In this document: piece by piece, positions 1 to 5,182 of the stretch
How positions within the stretch are numbered: the stretch's first letter is position 1
How the letters are laid out: each line of letters begins with the position of its first letter
Assembly: GCA_030918015.1 (NCBI GenBank)
Contig: JAUPTP010000216.1
Location: 1 to 5,182, forward strand
Direction: 5' to 3'
DNA length: 5,182 bases
Source of the DNA: Pseudomonadota bacterium
GTDB lineage: Bacteria > Pseudomonadota > Gammaproteobacteria > Burkholderiales > Burkholderiaceae_C
Notes under the pieces: generated by a model
Told to the model about the DNA's origin: nothing
The model's database searches: none
Seen by the model: the letters and a program-made list of their open reading frames with translations, nothing else
Translations under genes and position numbers: made by a program

Positions 1-1362
1 CAAACCCAGTGGCATGTCTCCGATCTCATCGAGGAACAAGGTGCCGCCGTGGGCGCCCAGCAGCCGTCCTGGCGACCCCTGCCGGGATGAGCCCGTGAAG
101 GCACCCGCCCGGTGTCCGAACAGTTCGCTTTCGATCAGGTCAGGCGGCAATGCCGCGCAGTTGATGGTCACGAAATGTCCCGTCCGGTGCGGACCGGTCT
201 GGTGCAAGGCGCGCGCCAGCTGGGTCTTGCCGCTGCCACTCTCGCCCTGGAGCAACAGAGGCAAGGAGCGTGCATGCAGCCGCTGCGCGATGCGAAGACG
301 CTCGCAGACCGTCTCGTCGCGCCCTACCAGATCCTGCAACGACGGGGATCGCCCGTCGTCTGCAGGTTCCTGTGCAGACACCGGAGCGCGCGACGGCCGG
401 GTCGGCAGCGACTCGTTGTCCACACGCTTGGCAGACCAGCGGCGCACCGGCTCCATCAGGCGGGCATGAAAGCGCCTGCCCTGCCGGTCGCACAGCGGCG
501 CCGCCTCGTGCAGGAGCCGGTCGATGTCGCCCACATCGAGGACCGAGGCCAGGCGCCGCCCCAGCAGACTGCGGGAAGCATCATCATCATGCCCGGCGCA
601 GCCCAGCAGCTGGGAGGCCAGCGGCGTCCCGTCGATGATGCATCCACGGTCGTCGATGGCGAGGCGGGCCTCCGTCGCGGTGTCGCAGAAGTCCTCATGG
701 CGCGACAGCCTCAGGACGCGGACTCGTGCATGGCGCCGATCAAACAGGACATTCTCGATCCGGCGTGCCGAGCTCGCCACCATCTGGCGAATGATGCCCT
801 GCAAGGCGTGGTCGGTGCTGCGCATCGCGGTCACGTTCAGCACCCCGAGAAGATGCCCCTGGGCGCCGAAGACCGGAGCAACGGTGCAGCTCAGGCCTGC
901 CAGCCGGGAAGCGAAATGCTCCCCCATCACGATCGACAGCGGCTTGCGCTCACGCAAGCAGAGACCGACTCCGGTCGTGCCCTGCTTCTCCTCGCTCCAG
1001 ACGGATCCGGGCAGCACCCTGAGAGAGGTGCAGGTGTCGATCACCGTGGAGCTGCTGCGAAAGTTCATCACGGTGCCCTGGGCATCAGACAGCATCACCA
1101 CCTGGGCGTGATCGCTCAGGTTCAGATAGAGACGATCGATCTCGGCGGATGACACCCCGCCCATCTCGTCGAGCCGTTCACGGCGCTCCTGCAGCTCGGC
1201 GTGCGTGAGCACGTCCGGATCGGGAATGCGATCCGGGTCCAGCCCGTGATCAACGACGCTGCGCATCCAGGAAGCACGCAACCCTGCGTCCAGCGGAGGA
1301 ACAGCCACCGAGCGGCGTCCTTCCAGAGCAGCCATGACGGCATGCGCGTGACTGTCCTTCAT
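1..1362 (-). CDS. Sigma-54-dependent activator, AcoR/DhaR type (GAF + AAA+), 3' end outside window
   Basis: Enhancer-binding protein that would use ATP hydrolysis to open sigma-54 RNA polymerase promoters in response to a ligand. The visible 454 codons have no stop and run off the left edge, so the rest of the AAA+ domain and the expected Fis-type DNA-binding helix-turn-helix are not seen; family members are usually about 600-680 residues. Residues about 70-205 form a GAF-like sensor with AcoR-family landmarks: PGSVWSEEKQGTTGVG (118-133), EHF (148-150) and LLGVLNV (171-177). Residues about 230-325 resemble the PAS-like linker of this family. The AAA+ domain starts near 345, with Walker A GESGSGKT (373-380), ESELFGHRAGAFTGS (411-425) and Walker B TLFLDEIGDMP (441-451). 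The sigma-54-contacting loop reads GAFTGS instead of GAFTGA. The ATG at 1362 is chosen because AAAGGAGAG precedes it by 9 nt; an in-frame ATG at 1386 lacks such a site. It is divergent from the catabolic genes and is their likely regulator. Family call is firm; the effector is unknown. Confidence 0.93.
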   Translation of the reverse strand, partial: MKDSHAHAVMAALEGRRSVAVPPLDAGLRASWMRSVVDHGLDPDRIPDPDVLTHAELQERRERLDEMGGVSSAEIDRLYLNLSDHAQVVMLSDAQGTVMNFRSSSTVIDTCTSLRVLPGSVWSEEKQGTTGVGLCLRERKPLSIVMGEHFASRLAGLSCTVAPVFGAQGHLLGVLNVTAMRSTDHALQGIIRQMVASSARRIENVLFDRRHARVRVLRLSRHEDFCDTATEARLAIDDRGCIIDGTPLASQLLGCAGHDDDASRSLLGRRLASVLDVGDIDRLLHEAAPLCDRQGRRFHARLMEPVRRWSAKRVDNESLPTRPSRAPVSAQEPADDGRSPSLQDLVGRDETVCERLRIAQRLHARSLPLLLQGESGSGKTQLARALHQTGPHRTGHFVTINCAALPPDLIESELFGHRAGAFTGSSRQGSPGRLLGAHGGTLFLDEIGDMPLGL

Positions 1363-1371
1363 CACTTCCGG

Positions 1372-1380
1372 CTCTCCTTT
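1372..1380 (-). promoter_or_regulatory. Ribosome binding site deciding the activator start
   Basis: Read on the minus strand this is AAAGGAGAG, 9 nt before the ATG at 1362. It lies inside the extra codons that would be added if the in-frame ATG at 1386 were used, and nothing comparable precedes that upstream ATG. This favours the shorter protein. Confidence 0.7.
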
Positions 1381-1476
1381 TTCCATGACAGGACAACGAA
1401 GCGCAGGGTAAGAGCAGCGCCGAAGACATGCCTATGGTGACAACCCGGCATGGCAGGCACTCGTCACTTGACCGTG

Positions 1477-1524
1477 GTGTCGCACGGACAGACCTGGATG
1501 CGACACCTCTGTGTCGCAAGACAC
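1477..1524. promoter_or_regulatory. Putative upstream activator sequence: GTGTCGCA half-site cluster
   Basis: The octamer GTGTCGCA occurs exactly three times: plus strand at 1477-1484, inverted (TGCGACAC) at 1499-1506, and plus strand at 1511-1518. Copies two and three form a perfect 8-bp inverted repeat around the 4-nt spacer CTCT. Copies one and two form the opposite inverted pair with a 14-nt spacer. A further GACAC at 1520-1524 makes GTGTC-GCAA-GACAC with the third copy. The cluster lies about 85-130 bp upstream of the predicted start of transcription, the usual place for the enhancer of a sigma-54 activator. It is also about 115 bp from the activator's own start codon, so autoregulation is possible. 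That the neighbouring activator binds here is inferred from position and symmetry. Confidence 0.75.
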
Positions 1525-1550
1525 GGGCATGAGACAGGGCTTTGTCCACG

Positions 1551-1563
1551 CAAGTCCTTGATT
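1551..1563 (-). promoter_or_regulatory. Putative IHF binding site
   Basis: The minus strand reads AATCAAGGACTTG, an exact match to the IHF consensus WATCAA-N4-TTR. It lies between the half-site cluster and the sigma-54 promoter, about 45-57 bp upstream of the predicted transcription start. IHF commonly bends this interval so that a bound activator can touch the polymerase. The consensus is short, so chance matches occur, but the position is exactly the expected one. Confidence 0.65.
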
Positions 1564-1580
1564 GAAAAGGGTTCTCATCG

Positions 1581-1597
1581 TTGGCACGGTCTTGGCG
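1581..1597 (+). promoter_or_regulatory. Sigma-54 (-24/-12) promoter of the flavin reductase operon
   Basis: TTGGCACG-GTCT-TGGCG matches the consensus TTGGCACG-N4-TTGCW across the -24 element and keeps the essential GG (1583-1584) and GC (1595-1596) with exactly 10 bp between them. The only notable departure is G instead of T at -14. Counting from the -12 base puts transcription start near 1608, giving a leader of about 63 nt before the flavin reductase ATG. The divergent sigma-54 activator, half-site cluster and IHF site upstream strongly support the call. Confidence 0.85.
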
Positions 1598-1670
1598 TGA
1601 TGAAGGCCGGAACCCGCAGAGCAACAAGTGCCAGCACATCAGACCTGTGCGGCGACAAGGAGACAGGAAC

Positions 1671-2219
1671 ATGAGCATCCCCCTCGCAGAGGAGGCATCG
1701 CGCCTCGACCTCGGTGCCGACCTGAAGACGGCGATGCGCCGGCTGGCGGGATCCGTGGCCATTGTCACCAGCCGAGATGCGGATGGACTGCCTCATGGCA
1801 TGGCGGCATCGGCCGTGATGCCGGTGTCGATGGAGCCCCCCTCCATGCTGGTTGCGGTCAACCGCAGTGCCGGACTGCATGCCGTGCTGCAGCTCAGCAG
1901 ACGCTACTGCATCAATCTGCTGGCCGATGATCAGCATGCACTGCTCGAGCCCTTTTCCCAGAGCGTGCTGCGCGCACAGCGTTTCCATTCGGGCCCATGG
2001 CGCGATGCCTGGTCAGAGCAGGCCGCACCCCTGCCCTGGCTGGAAGGTGCGGGCGCAGTGATCGAATGCATCGTCGATGACGCGGTGGACTACGGATCGC
2101 ACACGCTCTTCATCGGACGAGTCACCGACGTCCGCGTCGATCAGGCACCTGTCGACCGGCATCCGCCCCTGGTCTGGCTGGCCGGGCGCCGCACCCGGCT
2201 GGACCTGCAGAGCAGCTGA
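1671..2219 (+). CDS. Flavin reductase, HpaC/RutF-like split-barrel family
   Basis: Probable NAD(P)H:flavin oxidoreductase that makes free reduced FMN or FAD in the cytoplasm for a partner monooxygenase. The 182-residue protein has the usual length and the flavin reductase-like FMN-binding split barrel throughout: AMRRLAGSVAIVTS (21-34), the flavin-contact strand GMAASAV (43-49), PPSMLVAVNRSA (56-67), CINLLADDQ (80-88), GSHTLFIGRVTDV (142-154) and the closing PLVWLAGRRTRL (166-177). Many relatives have a Tyr near the end of that last motif, where this protein has Arg-Thr. The ATG at 1671 is chosen because AAGGAGA lies 7 nt upstream and homology to the fold begins about 15 residues in; the frame is open further upstream, but that part overlaps the promoter. 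It is the first gene after the sigma-54 promoter, and the luciferase-family monooxygenase 97 bp downstream is its natural partner. Family is clear; preference for FMN or FAD and NADH or NADPH is not readable. Confidence 0.92.
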   Translation: MSIPLAEEASRLDLGADLKTAMRRLAGSVAIVTSRDADGLPHGMAASAVMPVSMEPPSMLVAVNRSAGLHAVLQLSRRYCINLLADDQHALLEPFSQSVLRAQRFHSGPWRDAWSEQAAPLPWLEGAGAVIECIVDDAVDYGSHTLFIGRVTDVRVDQAPVDRHPPLVWLAGRRTRLDLQSS

Positions 2220-2316
2220 CCTCGGCTCGTCACCCCCCTCAACCCATCCGCTCAGATTCCCGGTTCATCCACCTGCGCCGGCACAGGCGCGCTCACCCCT
2301 CGAGGAGACACTGATC

Positions 2317-3414
2317 ATGAAACTCGGTCTGTTTGGCATGCCCCTGCATCCGCCCAGCCGTCCCGCCGCAGAGACTTACGCGGAAGACGCTGACAAGGTG
2401 ATCCATGCGGATGAGCTCGGCTTCGACGAGGTCTGGTTCGGAGAGCACATGTCGTGCACGACCGAGCCGATCGCCTCGCCGCTGATGTTCATGGCCTCGC
2501 TGATCCAGCGGACTCGCCAGATCCGCTTCGGCACCGGCGTCATCGCGCTGCCCAACCATCACCCGGCCGTGGTGGCGGCTGAAGTGGCTCAGTTCGACCA
2601 CATGAGTCAAGGCCGCCTGATGTTCGGCATCGGCCCGGGCGGTCTGGCCAGCGACATGGAACTGTTCGATGTGCTCGACAACGCCTACCGCACCGAACGG
2701 ATGATGGAGTCGATCGACACCATCATCCGGCTGTGGCGCCAGGATCCGCCCTACAACATCGAGGGCAAGCACTGGAAGATCAAGCTGTCGCAGACCGTGA
2801 TGCCGGAACTGGGCGTGGGCTACATCCCCAAGCCCTACCAGCTGCCGCACCCGCCCATCATGATGACGGCGATGTCGCCGTTCTCGGACAGCGTGAAGAC
2901 GGCGGGCCTGCGCGGATGGGGCCCGATGAGCGCCAACTTCTGTCCGGAGTACGTGATCGCCAGCCACTGGAAGAAGTACCAGGAGGGATGCGAACTGGCC
3001 CGGCGCCAGCCCGATGGCGACAACTGGCGCGTGGCCCGCAACATCGTGATCGCCCGCAGCGACGCAGAAGCTCGCGACCGGGTGATGGACCCCGAGGGCA
3101 GCAACTACTACTACTTCGAATACCTGTGGAAGGTCCTGCTGGCGGTGAACTACACCGCGGTGATGAAGGACGACCCGAAGCAGCCGGACGCCGAAGTCAC
3201 GATCGAGCAGCTCATCGACAGCATGGTGATCTACGGCTCGCCCGAGACGGTGACGGAAAAGCTGCTCGCCTTCCGCGAACGCACCGGACCGTTCGGTGGC
3301 CTGCTGATGGCTTCGATGGACGGTGCCGGTGTCAACCGTGCCCGTGAATGGGAAAGCATGACGCTGCTGGCCCGCGAGGTGATGCCCAGGATTCGCGCGG
3401 CACTGGCCCGCTGA
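2317..3414 (+). CDS. Luciferase-like (LLM class) flavin-dependent monooxygenase, LimB-like
   Basis: Cytoplasmic oxygenase expected to use reduced flavin and O2 to insert one oxygen atom into an organic substrate, with no metal or bound reductase. The 365-residue protein is a single TIM-barrel domain of the bacterial luciferase superfamily: start MKLGLFGMPLHPP (1-13), DELGFDEVWFGEH (32-44), IRFGTGVIALPNHHP (69-83), FDHMSQGRLMFGIGPGG (93-109), the PYQLPHPPIMM segment (173-183) and YGSPETVTEKL (306-316). These landmarks recall the limonene monooxygenase LimB group from memory; similarity does not fix the substrate. ATG 2317 has GAGGAGA 8 nt upstream; the frame is open upstream but overlaps the reductase gene. 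There is no signal peptide or membrane segment. A tyrosine-rich stretch, SNYYYFEYL (262-270), lies in the variable C-terminal half. The flavin reductase upstream supports a two-component system. Candidate chemistries are Baeyer-Villiger oxidation, epoxidation or hydroxylation; I cannot choose among them. Confidence 0.93.
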   Translation: MKLGLFGMPLHPPSRPAAETYAEDADKVIHADELGFDEVWFGEHMSCTTEPIASPLMFMASLIQRTRQIRFGTGVIALPNHHPAVVAAEVAQFDHMSQGRLMFGIGPGGLASDMELFDVLDNAYRTERMMESIDTIIRLWRQDPPYNIEGKHWKIKLSQTVMPELGVGYIPKPYQLPHPPIMMTAMSPFSDSVKTAGLRGWGPMSANFCPEYVIASHWKKYQEGCELARRQPDGDNWRVARNIVIARSDAEARDRVMDPEGSNYYYFEYLWKVLLAVNYTAVMKDDPKQPDAEVTIEQLIDSMVIYGSPETVTEKLLAFRERTGPFGGLLMASMDGAGVNRAREWESMTLLAREVMPRIRAALAR

Positions 3415-3421
3415 GCTCACC

Positions 3422-3450
3422 GGCCCTCCTGAAAGGGCCCTGAACAGGGC
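3422..3450 (+). other. Two alternative short GC hairpins after the monooxygenase gene
   Basis: GGCCCT (3422-3427) can pair with AGGGCC (3434-3439) around a 6-nt loop. GCCCT (3437-3441) can pair with AGGGC (3446-3450) around the loop GAAC. The two share bases 3437-3439, so they exclude each other. No run of T follows either stem, so neither looks like a standard intrinsic terminator. Confidence 0.6.
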
Positions 3451-3476
3451 GTCATGCCCGGCACTGGGCATGACGC
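3449..3476 (+). other. Strong intercistronic hairpin (11-bp stem, 6-nt loop)
   Basis: GCGTCATGCCC (3449-3459) and GGGCATGACGC (3466-3476) are perfect inverted complements separated by GGCACT. The following bases are GATGCGATCGG, without a T-run, so this is not a classic rho-independent terminator. It sits 38 nt before the dehydrogenase start codon and leaves that gene's ribosome binding site free. It may protect or delimit the upstream message, or partially reduce read-through into the dehydrogenase; being symmetric, it could also be a protein-binding palindrome. Confidence 0.7.
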
Positions 3477-3514
3477 GATGCGATCGGATCGGGAAAACAA
3501 ACGAGGAGACGAAC

Positions 3515-5107
3515 ATGAATGCACGGATGACACGCATGACCCGGCGCGCCGCGATGTCTGGCGCGATGCTGGTCAGTCTCGGCCTGACAGGCATGGCACA
3601 GGCCGCCAACGGCCTGGCAGAGGATCCTGAACAGTCGGACACCAGCTGGCGAACCTACAACCAGGACTACGCAGGCCAGCGCTACTCGCCGCTCAAGCAG
3701 ATCGATACCCAGAATGTCGCCCGGCTGAAGGAGATCTGTCGCATCGAACTGTCCGAAGGTGGCTCCTTGCAAAGCGGCCCCATCCTGGTCGATGGAACGC
3801 TCTACATCACGACCGCTCTGGACACATTCGCGGTGGATCCGACCAGCTGCAAGCAGATCTGGAAGAACACCCGCAAACCCGTGGCTCACATGCCCTTCGT
3901 CGTCAATCGCGGGGCCACCTACGCGGATGGCCTGATCGTGCGGGGCACGCCGGACGGGCATCTCGTGGCCCTCGACGCCAAGACCGGCGCCGTGGTCTGG
4001 GATCACCAGATCACCGACACGTCCTATGGTGAATTCGCCTCGGCTGCACCTCTGGCGTGGCAAGGCGTGGTCTACATGGGCGTCGCGGGCAGTGACTGGG
4101 GCATGCGCGGCCGCGTGCTGGCCATCGATGCCAAGACCGGGCGCGAGCTGTGGCGATTCAACACCATCCCCAGAGGCAACGAAGCCGGCGCAGAGACATG
4201 GAAGAACAGATCATCGGCGCTGATCGGCGGCGGCGGAGTTTGGGGCGCATTCTCCCTAGATGTTCGCGACGGTGAACTGTTTGTCAGCGTCGGCAATCCT
4301 GCGCAGGACTTTCTGCCCGATTCTCGACCGGGGGACAACCTGTTCACCAATTCGCTCGTGGCTCTCGATGCCCGCACAGGGAATCTGAAGTGGTGGTATC
4401 AGGCCGTGAAGAACGACCCCTGGGACTACGACCTGGCCTCGGCCGCTGTCCTGTACCAGTCGAAGACTGGCTACCGGGATCTGGTGGCGGTTGCGGGCAA
4501 GGACGGCTATGTCCACGGCCTCGACCGGATGACTCGCAAGCTCATTTTCAAGACCGCGGTCACGACCCAGTTCAAGCAGGATCCGGCCCCTACCAAGACA
4601 GGCTCGAAACATTGTCCGGGCAATATCGGTGGCGTGGAGTGGAATGGTCCTGCCTATGACGTCGGGCATCATCAGCTCACCGTCGGTGCGGTGGACTGGT
4701 GCTTCATCTCGACCAAGACCGGGCCGGACTATGTGCGCGGTCAGCTGCGGTTTGGGGGAAAGACAACCCCTGTTCCGGGAGAAAAGGCGACCGGCTGGAT
4801 CACTGCGATCGACGCAGACACAGGCGCCGTCAAGTGGAAGCACCACACCGATGCGCCCGTGGTGGCGGCCATCACGCCGACGGCGGGTGGCGTGACCTTC
4901 GCCGGGGATACGGGGGGCATGTTCCTGGCGCTGGACAGCGCCTCGGGCAAGGTGCTGATGAACCGCAAGATGGACGGGGCGCTCGGGGGCGGCATTATCA
5001 CCTACGCCCAGAAGGAGCAGCAGTATGTCGCGATCACCACAGGCAACATCTCGCGGCTGACCTTCGGCGGAGAAGGCAATCCCAGCCTGGTGGTCTTCGG
5101 ACTGTGA
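3515..5107 (+). CDS. Periplasmic PQQ-dependent dehydrogenase (eight-bladed quinoprotein propeller, no heme domain)
   Basis: Probable alcohol-type quinoprotein that oxidises a substrate in the periplasm with PQQ and a metal ion. ATG 3515 has GAGGAGA 5 nt upstream; the 530-residue product starts with an export signal, arginines 10-11, a hydrophobic stretch and likely cleavage after AQA (28-30). Propeller-blade repeats recur: GHLVALDAKTGAVVW (148-162), VLAIDAKTGRELWRF (201-215), SLVALDARTGNLKWWYQ (280-296) and WITAIDADTGAVKWKH (428-443). PQQ-site landmarks are NRG (131-133), GSDWGMRG (192-199), Asn261 and WDYD (303-306), with Asp304 at the catalytic-base position; CPGNIGGVEWNGPAY follows at 367-381. 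Compared with methanol dehydrogenase, the vicinal Cys pair before NRG is absent and the Glu metal ligand aligns with Asp194. There is no CxxCH, so it is a single-domain enzyme shorter than the usual roughly 600 residues, needing a separate electron acceptor. It likely shares the upstream operon, though hairpins in the 100-bp gap may tune its expression. Substrate and metal preference are not determined. Confidence 0.9.
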   Translation: MNARMTRMTRRAAMSGAMLVSLGLTGMAQAANGLAEDPEQSDTSWRTYNQDYAGQRYSPLKQIDTQNVARLKEICRIELSEGGSLQSGPILVDGTLYITTALDTFAVDPTSCKQIWKNTRKPVAHMPFVVNRGATYADGLIVRGTPDGHLVALDAKTGAVVWDHQITDTSYGEFASAAPLAWQGVVYMGVAGSDWGMRGRVLAIDAKTGRELWRFNTIPRGNEAGAETWKNRSSALIGGGGVWGAFSLDVRDGELFVSVGNPAQDFLPDSRPGDNLFTNSLVALDARTGNLKWWYQAVKNDPWDYDLASAAVLYQSKTGYRDLVAVAGKDGYVHGLDRMTRKLIFKTAVTTQFKQDPAPTKTGSKHCPGNIGGVEWNGPAYDVGHHQLTVGAVDWCFISTKTGPDYVRGQLRFGGKTTPVPGEKATGWITAIDADTGAVKWKHHTDAPVVAAITPTAGGVTFAGDTGGMFLALDSASGKVLMNRKMDGALGGGIITYAQKEQQYVAITTGNISRLTFGGEGNPSLVVFGL

Positions 5108-5110
5108 GGG
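5106..5110 (+). promoter_or_regulatory. Ribosome binding site overlapping the dehydrogenase stop codon
   Basis: GAGGG overlaps the last two bases of the TGA stop at 5105-5107 and lies 4 nt before a GTG at 5115. The arrangement suggests translational coupling between the dehydrogenase and the next gene. Confidence 0.5.
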
Positions 5111-5114
5111 TACC

Positions 5115-5182
5115 GTGATCGGCACCCCCCCTGCACGGCTGGTGAGCGTCGCTGCACTGGCCATGGCACTGGGCTGCGCAGC
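5115..5182 (+). CDS. Start of an exported protein gene, cut by the window edge
   Basis: From the GTG at 5115 the frame stays open to the edge and encodes MIGTPPARLVSVAALAMALGCAA in pieces: a short N-terminus with one Arg (about residues 1-8), then a hydrophobic Ala/Leu-rich stretch (9-19) ending in GCA-rich residues. This looks like a signal peptide; the Cys at about residue 21 could be a lipoprotein cysteine, although ALGC is an imperfect lipobox. The gene starts 7 bp after the dehydrogenase stop, with a ribosome binding site overlapping that stop, so the two are probably co-translated. In quinoprotein operons the neighbour is often a cytochrome c or a periplasmic binding protein, which would suit a dehydrogenase with no heme, but nothing visible identifies the mature protein. 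An ATG at 5163 in the same frame is a less likely start because it would remove the signal peptide. Confidence 0.5.
   Translation, partial: MIGTPPARLVSVAALAMALGCA

Larger units (their letters stand above)
1363..1670. other. Divergent intergenic control region
   Basis: This 308-bp gap separates the divergently read activator and flavin reductase genes. It contains no convincing gene of its own; the short open frames in it lack ribosome binding sites and family resemblance. From left to right it holds the activator's ribosome binding site, a cluster of inverted GTGTCGCA half-sites, an IHF-consensus site and a sigma-54 promoter facing right. I could not find a convincing sigma-70 promoter for the activator on the minus strand; the TTGTCA-like hexamer near 1438-1443 has no good partner at the right spacing. 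Confidence 0.8.

Noticed and set aside
680..687. Extra GTGTCGCA copy inside the activator gene
   Set aside because: It is single, has no inverted partner nearby and lies within coding sequence, so chance is the simplest explanation.
112..1152. Open reading frame of 346 codons on the plus strand
   Set aside because: It is antisense to the sigma-54 activator, whose GAF and Walker motifs are unmistakable on the other strand.
2275..2290. Short hairpin GCGCC/GGCGC between reductase and monooxygenase genes
   Set aside because: A 5-bp stem in GC-rich DNA with no T-run is expected by chance and does not support a terminator.
2293..3642. Open reading frame of 449 codons on the minus strand
   Set aside because: It lies opposite the monooxygenase gene, has low-complexity His/Arg/Val-rich composition typical of GC-rich shadow frames, and matches no family I recognise.
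5119..5135. Second possible sigma-54 promoter (GGCAC, 10-bp spacing, TGCA)
   Set aside because: GG and GC spacing fits, but it lies within the first codons of the next gene, would start transcription inside that gene, and has no upstream sites.
4256..5164. Open reading frame of 302 codons on the minus strand
   Set aside because: It is antisense to the well-supported dehydrogenase gene and has no recognisable domain or ribosome binding site.
1..5182. Mobile elements, CRISPR arrays, tRNA or rRNA genes
   Set aside because: I saw no regularly spaced repeats, transposase or integrase motifs, terminal inverted repeats or structured RNA gene signatures on either strand.

Overview
The window comes from a GC-rich bacterial chromosome or large replicon, most likely a proteobacterium. 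The support is a sigma-54 enhancer-binding activator, a -24/-12 promoter with an IHF-consensus site, a periplasmic PQQ-dependent dehydrogenase, strong GC bias at third codon positions and consistent AGGAG-type ribosome binding sites. The genus cannot be read from this sequence alone; a beta- or gammaproteobacterium is my guess.

Layout. Positions 1-1362 (minus strand) hold the N-terminal 454 codons of an AcoR/DhaR-type sigma-54 activator that runs off the left edge. Positions 1363-1670 are a divergent control region. It has a cluster of GTGTCGCA half-sites (1477-1524), a consensus IHF site (1551-1563) and a sigma-54 promoter (1581-1597) pointing right. Then come three complete plus-strand genes and the start of a fourth: a flavin reductase (1671-2219), a LimB-like luciferase-family flavin monooxygenase (2317-3414), an exported PQQ-type quinoprotein dehydrogenase (3515-5107), and a gene beginning at about 5115 whose first 22 codons look like a signal peptide. 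The gaps between the first three are about 100 bp; the one between monooxygenase and dehydrogenase carries several strong RNA hairpins. The last gap is only 7 bp.

How it may work together. The activator probably senses a small molecule through its GAF region, binds the GTGTCGCA cluster and, with IHF bending the DNA, switches on the sigma-54 promoter. The reductase would supply reduced flavin to the cytoplasmic monooxygenase. The dehydrogenase would oxidise an alcohol or similar substrate in the periplasm and pass electrons to a separate acceptor, since it has no heme domain of its own. This looks like an inducible catabolic operon for an alcohol, ketone or terpenoid-like compound. The substrate is unknown, and the operon-wide assignment is inference from order and orientation.
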